From Pseudoalteromonas luteoviolacea (GTDB lineage: Bacteria; Pseudomonadota; Gammaproteobacteria; Enterobacterales; Alteromonadaceae): a stretch of 64,000 bases of DNA. The notes under the pieces are model-generated. The model was not told the origin of the DNA. It searched no databases and saw only the letters and a list, made by a program, of their open reading frames with translations. Positions 18,483 to 28,552 of the stretch are shown here, one piece after another. Each line of letters opens with the position of its first letter. The stretch's first letter is position 1. The translations under genes and the position numbers were made by a program. The stretch spans positions 186,001 through 250,000 of the forward strand of contig NZ_JAGJEH010000006.1 of NCBI RefSeq assembly GCF_018100925.1, written 5' to 3'.

Positions 18483-18565
18483 AAATGTTCGCTTTAAAAA
18501 ATATAATTTAACTTTGAAATTGATTGTAGATTACTAATCATGTCATTGGAATGAACAGCATAAAA

Positions 18566-18585
18566 AGAGGCCTATAAAGGCCTCT
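18566..18585 (-). terminator. Terminator after hpf
   Basis: On the minus strand AGAGGCCT-TTAT-AGGCCTCT is followed by TTTT, six bases past the hpf stop. It separates hpf from galU. Confidence 0.8.
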
Positions 18586-18590
18586 AAATA

Positions 18591-18947
18591 TTAATTGAGA
18601 TTCATTTCTTGAATAATTTCATGGGCTATTGGTGGAGTTGTACTTACTGGCTTCTCATGTTTATTTGCTTTTAATTGCCCTTTCCTATGTTTTAAAGAAG
18701 CATCAAGCTTTTTCGCTGCATTTGCGATTGCTGGATACATTACACCATCTTCCCCCTTAACTGAGATCCTAGACCCCGCATAGTTGGTGCTAATTTCCGT
18801 ATAAAACTTTTTGTGTTCTTTACTGATAATAATGTCCAGTGATAACAAAGAAGGAAAGTGATTCGCAATCTTTGCAAACTTTTCTTGTACATGCTGCTTC
18901 ACTGAATCTGTCATATCGACGTGATGACCAGAAAGATTAATCTTCAT
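18591..18947 (-). CDS. hpf: Ribosome hibernation promoting factor (short HPF/YfiA family)
   Basis: Binds the 30S decoding and mRNA channel in stationary phase and inactivates or dimerises ribosomes. The 118-residue protein has the single S30AE domain: MKINLSGHHVDMTDSVKQHVQEKF, then LDIIISKEHKKFYTEIS and an AIANAAKKLDASLKHRKGQLK tail rich in Lys. It lacks the long C-terminal domain of long HPF. It has a longer C-terminal tail than E. coli HPF, so a YfiA-like (RaiA) role cannot be excluded. A strong ribosome site (AGGAAGAT) precedes the ATG. Unlike E. coli hpf, it is not near rpoN in this window. Confidence 0.88.
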   Translation of the reverse strand: MKINLSGHHVDMTDSVKQHVQEKFAKIANHFPSLLSLDIIISKEHKKFYTEISTNYAGSRISVKGEDGVMYPAIANAAKKLDASLKHRKGQLKANKHEKPVSTTPPIAHEIIQEMNLN

Positions 18948-19153
18948 AGGATCTTCCTTTTTTTATTTACCCTATAAATAAGTATTGGAGCATAAGCCCC
19001 AATTCTCAAGGCCTAATTTAAGAAAATTGTCATCATGCCGTTATACGTTTGATTTAGGTCATATAACTTTGTTGGCTGAACAATACAAAGAAAGGGGCAA
19101 GAAGGCAGTCATATGTGCTTATAAGTTGCATATAAAAGCACGGTGTACTGGGC

Positions 19154-19180
19154 ACAAAAAAAGCCCCCATCAGGGAGCCT
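19154..19180 (-). terminator. Terminator after the DUF3718 gene
   Basis: On the minus strand GGCTCCC-TGAT-GGGGGC is followed by seven T, about 25 bases beyond the stop of the DUF3718 gene. Confidence 0.75.
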
Positions 19181-19200
19181 TCTATGAGCAAATTAACTTA

Positions 19201-19575
19201 TTACAAGCCAGCTCTTTTCTTAATTTCTGCAATAAGCGGTGAAGAACCGTGGCCATTGCTTTCTGCCCAAGCAATGTCAGCACCGTCTGCTAGTGCACTT
19301 TTAGGTAAACCTTTGACAATAAGTTTACCCGTTTCAACTGCATTGCTTGCAATTGCATGGCGTAAAATATTATTGCCGTTGCACTGAATTGAGCCAAAGA
19401 TATTACGAACTTTAACACGAGAACTCTTTAAAGCTTTACGCACACGCCCCTTGTCATCTACTGCGATGTATTCGCATAGCGTCACAGCTAATTGATCGTT
19501 TGCTTTAGTTTCAAAACTTAAAGAAAACGCGCCCAAACCAATAGAAACACTTAACAAAACAGGTACAAATTTCAT
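19201..19575 (-). CDS. DUF3718 domain exported protein
   Basis: A 124-residue secreted or periplasmic protein from the start at 19575. The signal peptide is MKFVPVLLSVSIGLGAFSLS, with likely cleavage after the SFETKA region. The mature part has the DUF3718 pattern: LCEYIAVDDKGRVRKALKSSRVKVRNIF, then IQCNGNNILRHAI with a second Cys, which could form a disulfide with the first. The function of the family is unknown; it is common in Alteromonadales. It stands alone with its own terminator. Confidence 0.8.
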   Translation of the reverse strand: MKFVPVLLSVSIGLGAFSLSFETKANDQLAVTLCEYIAVDDKGRVRKALKSSRVKVRNIFGSIQCNGNNILRHAIASNAVETGKLIVKGLPKSALADGADIAWAESNGHGSSPLIAEIKKRAGL

Positions 19576-19653
19576 TGCCAATTCACCTAGCACTTTTTTA
19601 TTACATAAGGACAAACACTATTGTAGCAACACAGACAACTGTTAGCAACAAAG

Positions 19654-20145
19654 TCATAATCCTTTATTCAAAGTTACGAACTTATAGTGATATTTATTTC
19701 GCTCATCAGGCTCATAAGTTTCAACTTCACTCTCTACCCACTCGCCAAATGGCAAATAATCAGGAAATTGCGTATCCCCTGCGACCTCTAGATCGATATG
19801 AGTTAGATACAGCCTATTACATAATGGTAGAAACTGTTCGTAAATATTTCCACCTCCAATGATCATAACTTCGTCTATTTTATCTACTAAAGCCAAGGCT
19901 TCCTCAGTTGAAGATGCAGTTTCAATGCCTTCAGCTTGATACTGTTCATTTCGCGTTATAACAATATTTCTTCTTCCGGGTAATGGACGTCCAATTGACT
20001 CAAAAGTTTTACGTCCCATGATAACTGGTTTACCCATGGTTATTCTTTTAAAGTGCTGAAGATCCGCCGGTAAGTGCCACGGCATTTTATTGTCATCACC
20101 GATCACTCGATCCTTTGCCATCGCTGCTATCATTGATATAAGCAC
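19654..20145 (-). CDS. folA: Dihydrofolate reductase
   Basis: Reduces dihydrofolate to tetrahydrofolate with NADPH; target of trimethoprim. The start is taken as GTG at 20145 (163 residues), since GGAG lies at correct spacing and the protein then begins like E. coli FolA just before ISMIAAMA. Key residues are visible: DRVIG, MPWHLPADL with the catalytic acid in the usual place, GKPVIMGRKTFESIGRPLPGR for NADPH and substrate, IGGGNIYEQFLP, and YLTHIDLEVAGDTQFPDY. It lies downstream of cgtA but behind a terminator, so it probably has its own promoter. Confidence 0.96.
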   Translation of the reverse strand: MLISMIAAMAKDRVIGDDNKMPWHLPADLQHFKRITMGKPVIMGRKTFESIGRPLPGRRNIVITRNEQYQAEGIETASSTEEALALVDKIDEVMIIGGGNIYEQFLPLCNRLYLTHIDLEVAGDTQFPDYLPFGEWVESEVETYEPDERNKYHYKFVTLNKGL

Positions 20146-20172
20146 AATTAACTCCAATAATATTTTTGTATT

Positions 20173-20193
20173 AAAAAAGGGCCTCGTGGCCCT
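20173..20193 (-). terminator. Terminator after cgtA
   Basis: On the minus strand AGGGCC-ACGA-GGCCCT is followed by TTTTT, starting four bases after the cgtA stop. Confidence 0.85.
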
Positions 20194-20196
20194 CTA

Positions 20197-21363
<1,167 letters not shown>

Positions 21364-21431
21364 TTAGAATAGCAACAGCTATTATAGCAAGGTACGCTTA
21401 GCTGCTGATAAATAATATGTAGCTATAAAAA

Positions 21432-21460
21432 CAAAAAACCCCGCCTAAGCGGGGTTTTTT
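21432..21460 (-). terminator. Bidirectional-looking terminator between rpmA and cgtA
   Basis: AAAAAACCCCGC-CTAA-GCGGGGTTTTTT: a strong stem flanked by A and T runs, 15 bases after the rpmA stop on the minus strand. Confidence 0.85.
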
Positions 21461-21474
21461 AAATCTTTTACCGA

Positions 21475-21732
21475 TTACTCAGCTACGATGCTAACGTATT
21501 TACGGTTTAAAGGACCTTTAGTTTCGAAAACTACTTTACCATCTGCTTTCGCGAAGATAGTGTGGTCTTTACCGATACCTGCGTTAGAACCTGCGTGGAA
21601 CTTAGTACCACGCTGACGAACAAGGATGTTACCCGCTAAAACTGATTCGCCACCGAAACGCTTAACACCTAAACGTTTACTTTCTGAATCGCGACCGTTA
21701 CGAGTACTACCAGCTGCCTTCTTATGTGCCAT
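21475..21732 (-). CDS. rpmA: 50S ribosomal protein L27
   Basis: An 85-residue ribosomal protein whose N-terminus reaches the peptidyl-transferase centre. It starts [19 protein letters not shown], then [22 protein letters not shown] and GKDHTIFA. There is no N-terminal extension of the kind cleaved in Firmicutes. It follows rplU after 19 bases in the standard L21-L27 operon. Confidence 0.98.
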   Translation of the reverse strand: MAHKKAAGSTRNGRDSESKRLGVKRFGGESVLAGNILVRQRGTKFHAGSNAGIGKDHTIFAKADGKVVFETKGPLNRKYVSIVAE

Positions 21733-21751
21733 CTTTCTGTACCTCTAAAAA

Positions 21752-22063
21752 TTAAGCGCTAATGCCAGTGATTTTAACTTCAGTGAACCACTGACGGTGG
21801 CCCATCTGCTTACGAGAATGCTTACGACGTCTGAACTTAACAATCTTAATTTTCTCGCCACGACCGTGAGAAACAACTTCAGCTGTTACCTTACCGCCAT
21901 TTACGAATGGTGCACCGATCTCGATCTTCTCACCATCAGCAACTAGAAGTACTGAATCAAATTCAATTGATGCACCAGTCTCAACGTCTAATTTCTCTAG
22001 ACGAATTGTTTGACCTTCAGTCACACGGTGCTGTTTACCACCACTTTGGAAAACCGCGTACAT
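21752..22063 (-). CDS. rplU: 50S ribosomal protein L21
   Basis: A 103-residue large-subunit protein that binds 23S rRNA. It starts [14 protein letters not shown], then IRLEKL and the basic tail [22 protein letters not shown]. First gene of the rplU-rpmA operon, divergent from ispB as in E. coli. Confidence 0.98.
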   Translation of the reverse strand: MYAVFQSGGKQHRVTEGQTIRLEKLDVETGASIEFDSVLLVADGEKIEIGAPFVNGGKVTAEVVSHGRGEKIKIVKFRRRKHSRKQMGHRQWFTEVKITGISA

Positions 22064-22078
22064 AATTAACTCCGTTGT

Positions 22079-22152
22079 GCGCCCTCAAATCGACGCAACT
22101 TAATATTCTTCAATAGGGCGCGAAGTTTACGCTAATGTCGAACTGCGCGCAA
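22079..22152 (-). promoter_or_regulatory. rplU promoter and leader with inverted repeat
   Basis: On the minus strand TTGCGC (22152-22147) and TAAACT (22129-22124) are 17 bases apart, a plausible promoter. GCGCCCT (22121-22115) and AGGGCGC (22085-22079) can pair as a 7-bp stem closing a 29-base loop just ahead of the rplU ribosome site. The first arm lies almost on the expected transcription start, so it may be only partly transcribed. Confidence 0.4.
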
Positions 22153-22441
22153 TACCCTAAGGATAAAATAATGAATAAAAATTGGCTTGTTTGAGAGCAT
22201 TAATTCATTTTCGCCTATTCTAGCTAAAAAGTTCGCATTGCCAAACTGTTTTTTACTGCAAAAACTTTCAATAAAAACACTTGACAGTTCATGGCAGTAC
22301 ACATAACAACCACGAAACTGATCAGTATTTAATCCAAATGCTTTTTTTTCTCTATCATTACTCATAAAATTCGAGTCGGCTGAAATTTTAATGTACAATC
22401 TGCGGCGTTTATCTCTAACAGGGGCTTTAGCACGGTATACT
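22153..22441. other. Divergent intergenic region rplU/ispB
   Basis: No gene is convincing here. A minus-strand open frame (22132-22482) overlaps the rplU promoter and the ispB start, has no ribosome site and no recognisable family. TTGACA at 22281-22286 followed after 17 bases by TAACAA is a candidate promoter for ispB, with a poor -10. Confidence 0.35.
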
Positions 22442-23416
22442 ATGGATATTAAGACTATCCAATCATTGATTGAGCAAGACATGCTGTCTGTAAATCAACT
22501 TATTTTTGAGCAAATGCAGTCAGATGTTGCATTGGTAAATCAATTGGGTTTGTATATTGTCAACAGCGGTGGAAAGCGTGTAAGGCCAATGTTGACTTTA
22601 CTTGTTGCAAAGGCACTTGAAGCAGAACACCAGAACAAACACATCACGCTAGCAACTATTATAGAGTTTATTCATACAGCAACTTTGTTACACGATGATG
22701 TTGTCGATGAGTCTAACTTAAGGCGCGGAGAGCCAACTGCCAATGCTGAATTTGGCAACGCTGCGAGCGTACTTGTTGGTGACTTTATTTATACCCGCTC
22801 TTTTCAGCTAATGGTTGGCCTCAACAATATGGAGGTCATGCAAATATTAGCCGATGCGACCAACATTATTGCTGAAGGCGAAGTACTGCAGCTTATGAAT
22901 TGCAATGATCCAGATACAACTGAACAAAGTTATATGCAGGTCATTTATAGCAAAACAGCAAAATTGTTTGAAGCTGCAACCTTGCTCCCTGCCGTCGTAT
23001 CTGAGCAACCTCAAAACATCAAAGACGCTCTGAAACTATACGGCATGCACCTTGGAACAGCTTTTCAGCTGGTAGATGATGTACTAGATTACAGTGCTAA
23101 CGCAGAGCTGCTCGGCAAAAATATCGGGGATGACTTAGCAGAGGGTAAACCAACCTTACCGCTTATTTACGCGATGAAATCTGGCACAGATACTCAAGTT
23201 GCACAAATTAGAGAAGCGATCGAATCAGGCAACGGCATTGATAACTTAGCTGATATCTTGCAAACACTTGAAGATACTCAAGCACTGCAAAAAACGATGG
23301 AAAAAGCCCAACAAGAATCTGAAAAAGCAATTACACAATTAAATTGTTTGGACGACTCTACATTCAAAGAAGCACTAATTGCCCTTGCTAGACTTTCGGT
23401 AGATAGAGAGTATTAA
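22442..23416 (+). CDS. ispB: Octaprenyl diphosphate synthase
   Basis: A trans-prenyltransferase making the ubiquinone/menaquinone side chain. Start set at MDIKTIQSLIEQDM (ATG 22442, 324 residues), which aligns with E. coli IspB; the 17 extra upstream residues do not. The first Asp-rich motif is LLHDDVVDES and the second is QLVDDVLDY. Also present are GGKRVRPM, GDFIYTRSFQ, AEGEVLQLMN and GKPTLPLIYAM. The organism-specific chain length cannot be read directly. It is divergent from rplU and ends at a shared terminator with yggX. Confidence 0.94.
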   Translation: MDIKTIQSLIEQDMLSVNQLIFEQMQSDVALVNQLGLYIVNSGGKRVRPMLTLLVAKALEAEHQNKHITLATIIEFIHTATLLHDDVVDESNLRRGEPTANAEFGNAASVLVGDFIYTRSFQLMVGLNNMEVMQILADATNIIAEGEVLQLMNCNDPDTTEQSYMQVIYSKTAKLFEAATLLPAVVSEQPQNIKDALKLYGMHLGTAFQLVDDVLDYSANAELLGKNIGDDLAEGKPTLPLIYAMKSGTDTQVAQIREAIESGNGIDNLADILQTLEDTQALQKTMEKAQQESEKAITQLNCLDDSTFKEALIALARLSVDREY

Positions 23417-23426
23417 TATCCTAATA

Positions 23427-23451
23427 AAAAAGCTGCCTAGGCAGCTTTTTT
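23427..23451. terminator. Bidirectional terminator ispB/yggX
   Basis: AAAAAGCTGCC-TA-GGCAGCTTTTT between the convergent ends of ispB and yggX, with A and T runs on both sides; it touches the yggX stop. Confidence 0.85.
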
Positions 23452-23722
23452 ACTTTTCTGGCGGTCTATAGCCTTCAATTTCTACTTCTTTATTTTCGAA
23501 TAAAAATCCAACCATTTGCTCTTCAAGCAGTTGGCGGTGCTCAGGGTCCATCATATTTAAATGCTTTTCATTGATCAGCATCGTTTGTTTATGCTGCCAC
23601 TGCTGCCACGCTTCTTTCGAAATATTATTGAAAATACGCTCGCCTACCTCACCTGGATACAATTGGAAATCCAAACCGGGAGCTTCTTTATTTAACTTCT
23701 GACAAAAAACTGTACGTGCCAT
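23450..23722 (-). CDS. yggX: Probable Fe(2+)-trafficking protein YggX
   Basis: A 90-residue small protein linked to iron handling and oxidative protection of Fe-S clusters. It starts [24 protein letters not shown] with the family's single conserved Cys, then [30 protein letters not shown], and ends in YRPPEK. It follows mutY (a 4Fe-4S enzyme) after 39 bases, the same mutY-yggX order as in E. coli. Confidence 0.95.
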   Translation of the reverse strand: MARTVFCQKLNKEAPGLDFQLYPGEVGERIFNNISKEAWQQWQHKQTMLINEKHLNMMDPEHRQLLEEQMVGFLFENKEVEIEGYRPPEK

Positions 23723-23761
23723 CTTCTCACCTATAATTCAGTCTCGTATGATACGACAAGT

Positions 23762-24820
23762 TTACCCCATTGCCTTTAATACTTTAACTAACTTTTTTGT
23801 TGGCGCGGCAAGTCCAACCTCAGGCGGCTGATTTATATCGTACCAGAGCAGCTGATTATCATGTACACAATCGGGTATCTGCGCTAACTCGACACAAATA
23901 GGGTTAATAGTCAGTTCAAAGTGCGTGAATATATGTACAAAAGGTGCTAACGAATATGTTGTCGCTTCTATTCCTTGTTGAACTAAAAAAGCGTTCAACT
24001 CAGATAACTCCGAAAATTCAAAGAATCCAAATAACCCGCCCCAAATACCACTGCTTGGTCGCTTTTCCATCAACACCTGTTCATCGACTTTAAGCATAAG
24101 GTGATATGCCGACTTTTTAGGTTTTTCTTTTTTTGGTTTAGAGTTTGGAAACTCTTTCACTTTATTGTTTTTATGTGCAAGACACCTTTCAACCAAAGGA
24201 CAAGGTTCGCATTGAAACTTTGAACGCGAGCAAAGACTTGCACCTAAGTCCATCATAGCTTGATTAAACTCTCGTACATCACCAGAAGGCGTCACAGCAT
24301 TCGTTAGCTCCCACAGATGATTTTCAACTTTCTTTACGCCGTACCACCCTTCTACCATAAAAAAGCGCGCCAAGACGCGTTTTACATTGCCATCGAGTAT
24401 AGAGTAATGTTGTCCCAGTGCTAAAGAGAGGATTGCTCCCGCGGTTGAACGCCCTATGCCCGGTAAGTCAACAACCTGCTCAAATGTTTCTGGGAACTTT
24501 CCTTGATATTGGTCGCGAATGATTTTAGCCGTTTTGTGCAAATTTCTTGCTCTCGCGTAATAGCCTAATCCCGTCCAATGATGAAGAACTTCGTCTTCCG
24601 GTGCATCAGCCAAATCAATTACTGTAGGGAATCGAGACATAAAGCGCTCAAAGTAAGGGATCACAGTTACGACTTGAGTTTGTTGTAACATTACTTCGGA
24701 CACCCATACCTTATAAGGTGTTTTATCTATTTGCCACGGCAGTGTTTTCCTACCATGGACGTGGTACCAATCTACAACTTTTGTTGCAAACCAGTCTGCT
24801 GTTTGACGATCAACGGCCAT
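23762..24820 (-). CDS. mutY: A/G-specific adenine glycosylase
   Basis: Removes adenine mispaired with 8-oxoguanine, the last line of the GO repair system. The 352 residues match MutY. Visible are LPWQ, the catalytic-Glu region [18 protein letters not shown], the helix-hairpin-helix [16 protein letters not shown], the catalytic Asp in [11 protein letters not shown], the 4Fe-4S loop ([17 protein letters not shown], spacing C-x6-C-x2-C-x5-C), and a C-terminal NUDIX-like 8-oxoG recognition domain (about 230-350). It forms an operon with yggX and is divergent from trmB. Confidence 0.96.
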   Translation of the reverse strand: MAVDRQTADWFATKVVDWYHVHGRKTLPWQIDKTPYKVWVSEVMLQQTQVVTVIPYFERFMSRFPTVIDLADAPEDEVLHHWTGLGYYARARNLHKTAKIIRDQYQGKFPETFEQVVDLPGIGRSTAGAILSLALGQHYSILDGNVKRVLARFFMVEGWYGVKKVENHLWELTNAVTPSGDVREFNQAMMDLGASLCSRSKFQCEPCPLVERCLAHKNNKVKEFPNSKPKKEKPKKSAYHLMLKVDEQVLMEKRPSSGIWGGLFGFFEFSELSELNAFLVQQGIEATTYSLAPFVHIFTHFELTINPICVELAQIPDCVHDNQLLWYDINQPPEVGLAAPTKKLVKVLKAMG

Positions 24821-24936
24821 CTTTATTCTCTGTCTACTTGCTTCAGCCGCCAGTGTAAGAAGCTTTTTAAAAACGTCAAGCCCTTGTACTTATCAGCGTG
24901 AACAGGGATAATGTGCGCCCAATTTTTACACCGCAG

Positions 24937-25671
24937 ATGATGACAATGAACGAATCGAGTAAACAAGCACTAGAGCAAGCTGAGCAGGAAGGTAAATATA
25001 TCCGTAAAGTGCGCAGCTTTGTAAAACGTGAAGGTCGCCTTACTAAAGGCCAAGCAGCTGCACTAGAAAAGTGCTGGCCAACCCTTGGGCTTGAGCATAG
25101 CCAAGGCCTACTCAACTTCAGTGAAGTATTTGGCAATGACAATGATGTTGTCGTAGAAATTGGCTTTGGTATGGGTAAATCTTTGGTTGAAATGGCTAAG
25201 AACAACCCACAGCAAAACTTCATCGGTATTGAAGTTCATCGTCCAGGTGTAGGTGCATGTTTAATGGAAGCAGACGAGCACGGCCTAACAAACTTGCGTG
25301 TTTTTGAGCACGACGCTGTAGAAGTTTTGGCAGATTGCATTGCAGATAGCAGCCTAAGTAAGCTGCAATTGTTCTTCCCAGATCCATGGCATAAAAAGCG
25401 CCACCACAAACGCCGCATTGTACAACCTGAATTTGTACAAAAGATCCGCGCAAAATTAAAAGTTGGTGGCGTATTCCACATGGCAACTGACTGGGAGAAT
25501 TATGCTGAGCATATGCTGGAAGTGATGCAACAAGCACAAGGCTATGCTAATCAATCTGAAACTAACGATTACGTACCTAGACCTGAGTTCAGACCGCTGA
25601 CAAAATTTGAACAGCGTGGTCACCGTTTGGGCCACGGCGTGTGGGACCTTATGTTTGAACGCACAGCTTAA
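24937..25671 (+). CDS. trmB: tRNA (guanine-N(7)-)-methyltransferase
   Basis: Methylates N7 of G46 in the tRNA variable loop with S-adenosylmethionine. The start is uncertain: GTG at 24898 gives 257 residues, while ATG 24937 (MMTMNES) gives 244, nearer to E. coli (239), and is used here. Conserved parts are [17 protein letters not shown], the SAM-binding [31 protein letters not shown], the catalytic [18 protein letters not shown] and [17 protein letters not shown]. It is divergent from mutY, as in E. coli and relatives. Confidence 0.95.
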   Translation: MMTMNESSKQALEQAEQEGKYIRKVRSFVKREGRLTKGQAAALEKCWPTLGLEHSQGLLNFSEVFGNDNDVVVEIGFGMGKSLVEMAKNNPQQNFIGIEVHRPGVGACLMEADEHGLTNLRVFEHDAVEVLADCIADSSLSKLQLFFPDPWHKKRHHKRRIVQPEFVQKIRAKLKVGGVFHMATDWENYAEHMLEVMQQAQGYANQSETNDYVPRPEFRPLTKFEQRGHRLGHGVWDLMFERTA

Positions 25672-25683
25672 GCGCTTTTTTGA

Positions 25684-25703
25684 GGGGCACAACAGCCCCT
25701 TTT
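25684..25703 (+). terminator. Terminator after trmB
   Basis: GGGGC-ACAACA-GCCCC followed by TTTT, 12 bases past the trmB stop. Confidence 0.75.
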
Positions 25704-25749
25704 CAATCTAACCACACGGCTCTACCAGCTAACATTTTTGAGATAAAAA

Positions 25750-26787
25750 ATGCAAAAACTATCTAACCCTAGCCTACTTTTACTGCGCAATGAAGAAGAG
25801 CTCCATGGCAATAAAGTTCTGGTCATAAATCACAGCGATGATGGTTTTTTATCTGAGTTAGCCAATCTTAACTCATCAGCACAAATTTATGCCTTCAGTT
25901 ACAACTTTGCCGATCACCTAGCTGCGTCTAAGCACTCCAGTATAAATAGCTTTGTTGGCCACAGTTTGCCGAGTATCGAAAACTTAGACTTAGTTATTTA
26001 TTATTACCCTAAGTCAAAGCCTGAAGCCAATATGATGTTGTCGAACATCAGGGCAAACCTAGGTAAGGCAACTCGGCTTTTGGTTGTCGGAGAAAATAAA
26101 GGTGGTGTCAAGTCTGTTGAAAAGCAGCTCAAGCCATATGCACAAGCTAGTTACAAATTAGACAGTGCTAAACATTGTATTTTATATGAGTTTAACGACC
26201 TAGAGGCCCAAGAGCGCTTTGATATTACCGACTATCATCAAATCTTCAGTGTCAAAGTCGCAGAACAAAATTTCAATGCAGTCAGTGTACCGGGCGTATT
26301 TAACCACGGAAAACTAGACGTGGGCACCGAACTGTTGCTTAACAACCTGTCAATCCCTTCCAAGGGAGCTGTTTTAGATTTTGGTTGTGGAGCTGGCCTG
26401 ATTGCAACATTTATGCTTAATGCGCAGCCAAGCTTATCACTGCATTGCCTAGATGTCAGTGCGCTGGCCTTATACGCCAGTGAACAAACTTTAGAGCTTA
26501 ATGGTCATAGCGGGACATTCATTTTGAGCGATGGCTTGGGGCAAGTAACACATCAATTTGATGCAATCGTGAGTAACCCGCCATTTCATACTGGCCTGAA
26601 TACTGATTACAGCATTGCAGAAGCCTTTATAGCAAATGCGAAACATAAAATGAAAAAGGGTGCTAACTTACAAATTGTTGCAAATAGCTTCTTAAAGTAC
26701 CCACCTATTATTGACCAACACTTCAGTCAGTTCAAAACAGAAGTTAAAAACTCGAAGTTCGCCGTATATCGAGCACAAAAAGCTTAA
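25750..26787 (+). CDS. rsmC: 16S rRNA m2G1207 methyltransferase RsmC
   Basis: Methylates G1207 of helix 34 in assembled 30S subunits. The 345 residues form a degenerate N-terminal methyltransferase-like domain (about 1-155) and a catalytic C-terminal domain. The SAM-binding motif is AVLDFGCGAGLIATFML, the acidic strand is LHCLDVSALAL, and the guanine-N2 signature is IVSNPPFHTG (NPPF). It is preceded by GAGA at a good distance from the ATG and stands alone. An imperfect hairpin (CAGCTAAAG/CTTTAGCTG) at 26805-26834 follows without a T-run. Confidence 0.93.
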   Translation: MQKLSNPSLLLLRNEEELHGNKVLVINHSDDGFLSELANLNSSAQIYAFSYNFADHLAASKHSSINSFVGHSLPSIENLDLVIYYYPKSKPEANMMLSNIRANLGKATRLLVVGENKGGVKSVEKQLKPYAQASYKLDSAKHCILYEFNDLEAQERFDITDYHQIFSVKVAEQNFNAVSVPGVFNHGKLDVGTELLLNNLSIPSKGAVLDFGCGAGLIATFMLNAQPSLSLHCLDVSALALYASEQTLELNGHSGTFILSDGLGQVTHQFDAIVSNPPFHTGLNTDYSIAEAFIANAKHKMKKGANLQIVANSFLKYPPIIDQHFSQFKTEVKNSKFAVYRAQKA

Positions 26788-26921
26788 AATTTCACTTTTT
26801 ATTTCAGCTAAAGACTGCGTTAAACCTTTAGCTGATAACAAGTTAATGGGAATTCTCTGCTTTTTTGTTAACTTACTTAACTAAGCTGCTAAACTAAGAT
26901 TAGCTGTTAAGAGGTCCACCT

Positions 26922-26963
26922 ATGAGCGCACAATGGGAAAACACGCAACAAAAACAAGTATAA
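26922..26963 (+). other. Short upstream open frame overlapping the kinase start
   Basis: ATG at 26922, with GAGG seven bases upstream, opens a 13-codon frame (MSAQWENTQQKQV, stop ending at 26963). The kinase ATG at 26933 lies inside it in another frame and has no separate ribosome site. It could couple or dampen kinase translation, or mark a frameshift in an originally longer kinase N-terminus. Confidence 0.35.
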
Positions 26964-28552
26964 GAAAAGTTTTGATAAGTGCTGTTATGTTAGTAACGGC
27001 TTTGTCGCTCTCACTTTCCATTTCAATCTCAACTTACCTCGATGTAAAAGAGCAGAAGAAACTGATTGTCAATAAGTTACAAATGATTGCGGAGATCATC
27101 GCATTTAACGCACAGATCACGCTGATTTTTGACGATAGAAAAACCGAAGAAAAACGGCTCAAATCGTTCAACAAGGTTGAACTGGTTAAAAATATCCATA
27201 TTTATGCCATTGATGATGTAACCAATAAACCTGTGTTTTTTACCAGCTATAACGCCAGCAAAACCCCCCCGGTTCCCCTCAAAGTCAATGAAATTGAAAC
27301 ACTTAAAAAGCCAAAAGTATCCACAGATTATGTCGAGCTAATCATTCCTGTCGAATACGAAGGGAAAATAGAAGGGTATGTTTATGTCAGAGGGGGCCTA
27401 GAGCGACTGTCTCAATATATCAACCAAAAAATACTCGTAGATATAGCGCTGACGTTAATTGTTCTTATCCTTGTACTATTTGTTGCCCGTGCCATTCAAA
27501 AGCGTATAGCCAACCCAATAGATTCCTTATCATTGCTGCTCCAAGACGTTTCTAAAAATCACAACTACTCAGCCCGAGCAACCAAAAGTGATATTGAAGA
27601 AGTTAACATGCTGGCTAATAACCTCAATATTATGCTCGCCCGTACGCAAAATCAGTTGGCACGTCATCAAGCTGACAAACTTGAAATAAAGCAACTGAAC
27701 CAAAACCTCGAAGAAAAGGTCAATCAGCGCACCATCGCTTTGCGCGAAGCCAACCAAGAGCTTCTCAACACCTTAGAGAGGATGCACCAGTATCAAAATC
27801 AAATTGTTGAGAATGAAAAAATGGCCTCATTGGGTCAAATGGTTGCCGGTGTTGCCCATGAAGTAAATACGCCTATCGGATTAGGGGTTACCGGCTCGAC
27901 TTTATTGAGAGACAAACTTGCAGATATCAACGCAGCTTTTGAGCAAAAAACCCTAACCTCAAAACAATTAGAACGTTTTATCCATGACGGCATTGAAAAC
28001 TTAGATCTCATTTATCGCAACCTCAATCGCGCGGCAGAGCTAATCTCCAGTTTCAAAAAGGTCGCAGTAAGCCAAGACGTCGAAGTAAGTTCCGAAGTAA
28101 ATATCAACAAGCTTTTCAGTGCAATTATTAGCAGTATGCGTGCTGAAATTGACATCAAGAATGTCACTTGGCAACTCTCTTGCCCAGAGCAGCTCACGGT
28201 TAGAACAAAAGCGGGACTCCTTCAACAAGTCTTTGAACAGCTGCTATCTAACTCACTCATCCACGGCTTTTTAGACCTAAAAGACAACCAAATAAGCATT
28301 CATGTTGAACAGCGTAGCCAATCCCTTGAGATTATTTACACAGACAATGGGGTGGGTGTATCAAATGCAATCAAAAAACGTATTTTCGACCCTTTTGTCA
28401 CCACAAAGCGTGGAGAAGGTGGCAGCGGGCTTGGCATGCATTTAGTTTACAATTTAATTACTCAAGCTTTAGGCGGCACTATAACGCTATCAGATGACAA
28501 TAAAAAAGGTACGGAATTTATTATAACTCTGCCTCTAAAAGGGGTAATTTAA
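26933..28552 (+). CDS. Sensor histidine kinase with CHASE8-like periplasmic domain
   Basis: A 539-residue membrane kinase. It has a first membrane helix near residues 11-33 (VLISAVMLVTALSLSLSISIS). A periplasmic region of about 125 residues has the CHASE8 pattern (QMIAEIIAFNAQITLIFDD, EKRLKSFNKVELVKNIHIYAID, EGYVYVRGGLERL). A second helix (ILVDIALTLIVLILVLFVARAI), HAMP and a coiled coil (NLEEKVNQRTIALREANQEL) follow. The phospho-acceptor box is MVAGVAHEVNTPIGLG (His near 309), and the HATPase_c domain has YTDNGVGVS, FDPFVTTKRGEGGSGLGMHLV and GGTITL. There is no receiver domain and no response regulator in the operon. The stop overlaps the YfiR-like ATG (TAATG), so the two are translationally coupled. 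CHASE8 is the periplasmic domain of YfiN, the diguanylate cyclase held off by YfiR. Confidence 0.85.
   Translation: MGKHATKTSIRKVLISAVMLVTALSLSLSISISTYLDVKEQKKLIVNKLQMIAEIIAFNAQITLIFDDRKTEEKRLKSFNKVELVKNIHIYAIDDVTNKPVFFTSYNASKTPPVPLKVNEIETLKKPKVSTDYVELIIPVEYEGKIEGYVYVRGGLERLSQYINQKILVDIALTLIVLILVLFVARAIQKRIANPIDSLSLLLQDVSKNHNYSARATKSDIEEVNMLANNLNIMLARTQNQLARHQADKLEIKQLNQNLEEKVNQRTIALREANQELLNTLERMHQYQNQIVENEKMASLGQMVAGVAHEVNTPIGLGVTGSTLLRDKLADINAAFEQKTLTSKQLERFIHDGIENLDLIYRNLNRAAELISSFKKVAVSQDVEVSSEVNINKLFSAIISSMRAEIDIKNVTWQLSCPEQLTVRTKAGLLQQVFEQLLSNSLIHGFLDLKDNQISIHVEQRSQSLEIIYTDNGVGVSNAIKKRIFDPFVTTKRGEGGSGLGMHLVYNLITQALGGTITLSDDNKKGTEFIITLPLKGVI

Noticed and set aside
18985-19242. 85-codon plus-strand open frame between hpf and the DUF3718 gene
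   Set aside because: Starts with TTG, lacks a ribosome site, runs through the DUF3718 terminator and into its coding region antisense.
22132-22482. 116-codon minus-strand open frame between rplU and ispB
   Set aside because: It overlaps the rplU promoter and the ispB start, has no ribosome site and no recognisable family; the wording looks like chance coding of AT-rich DNA.
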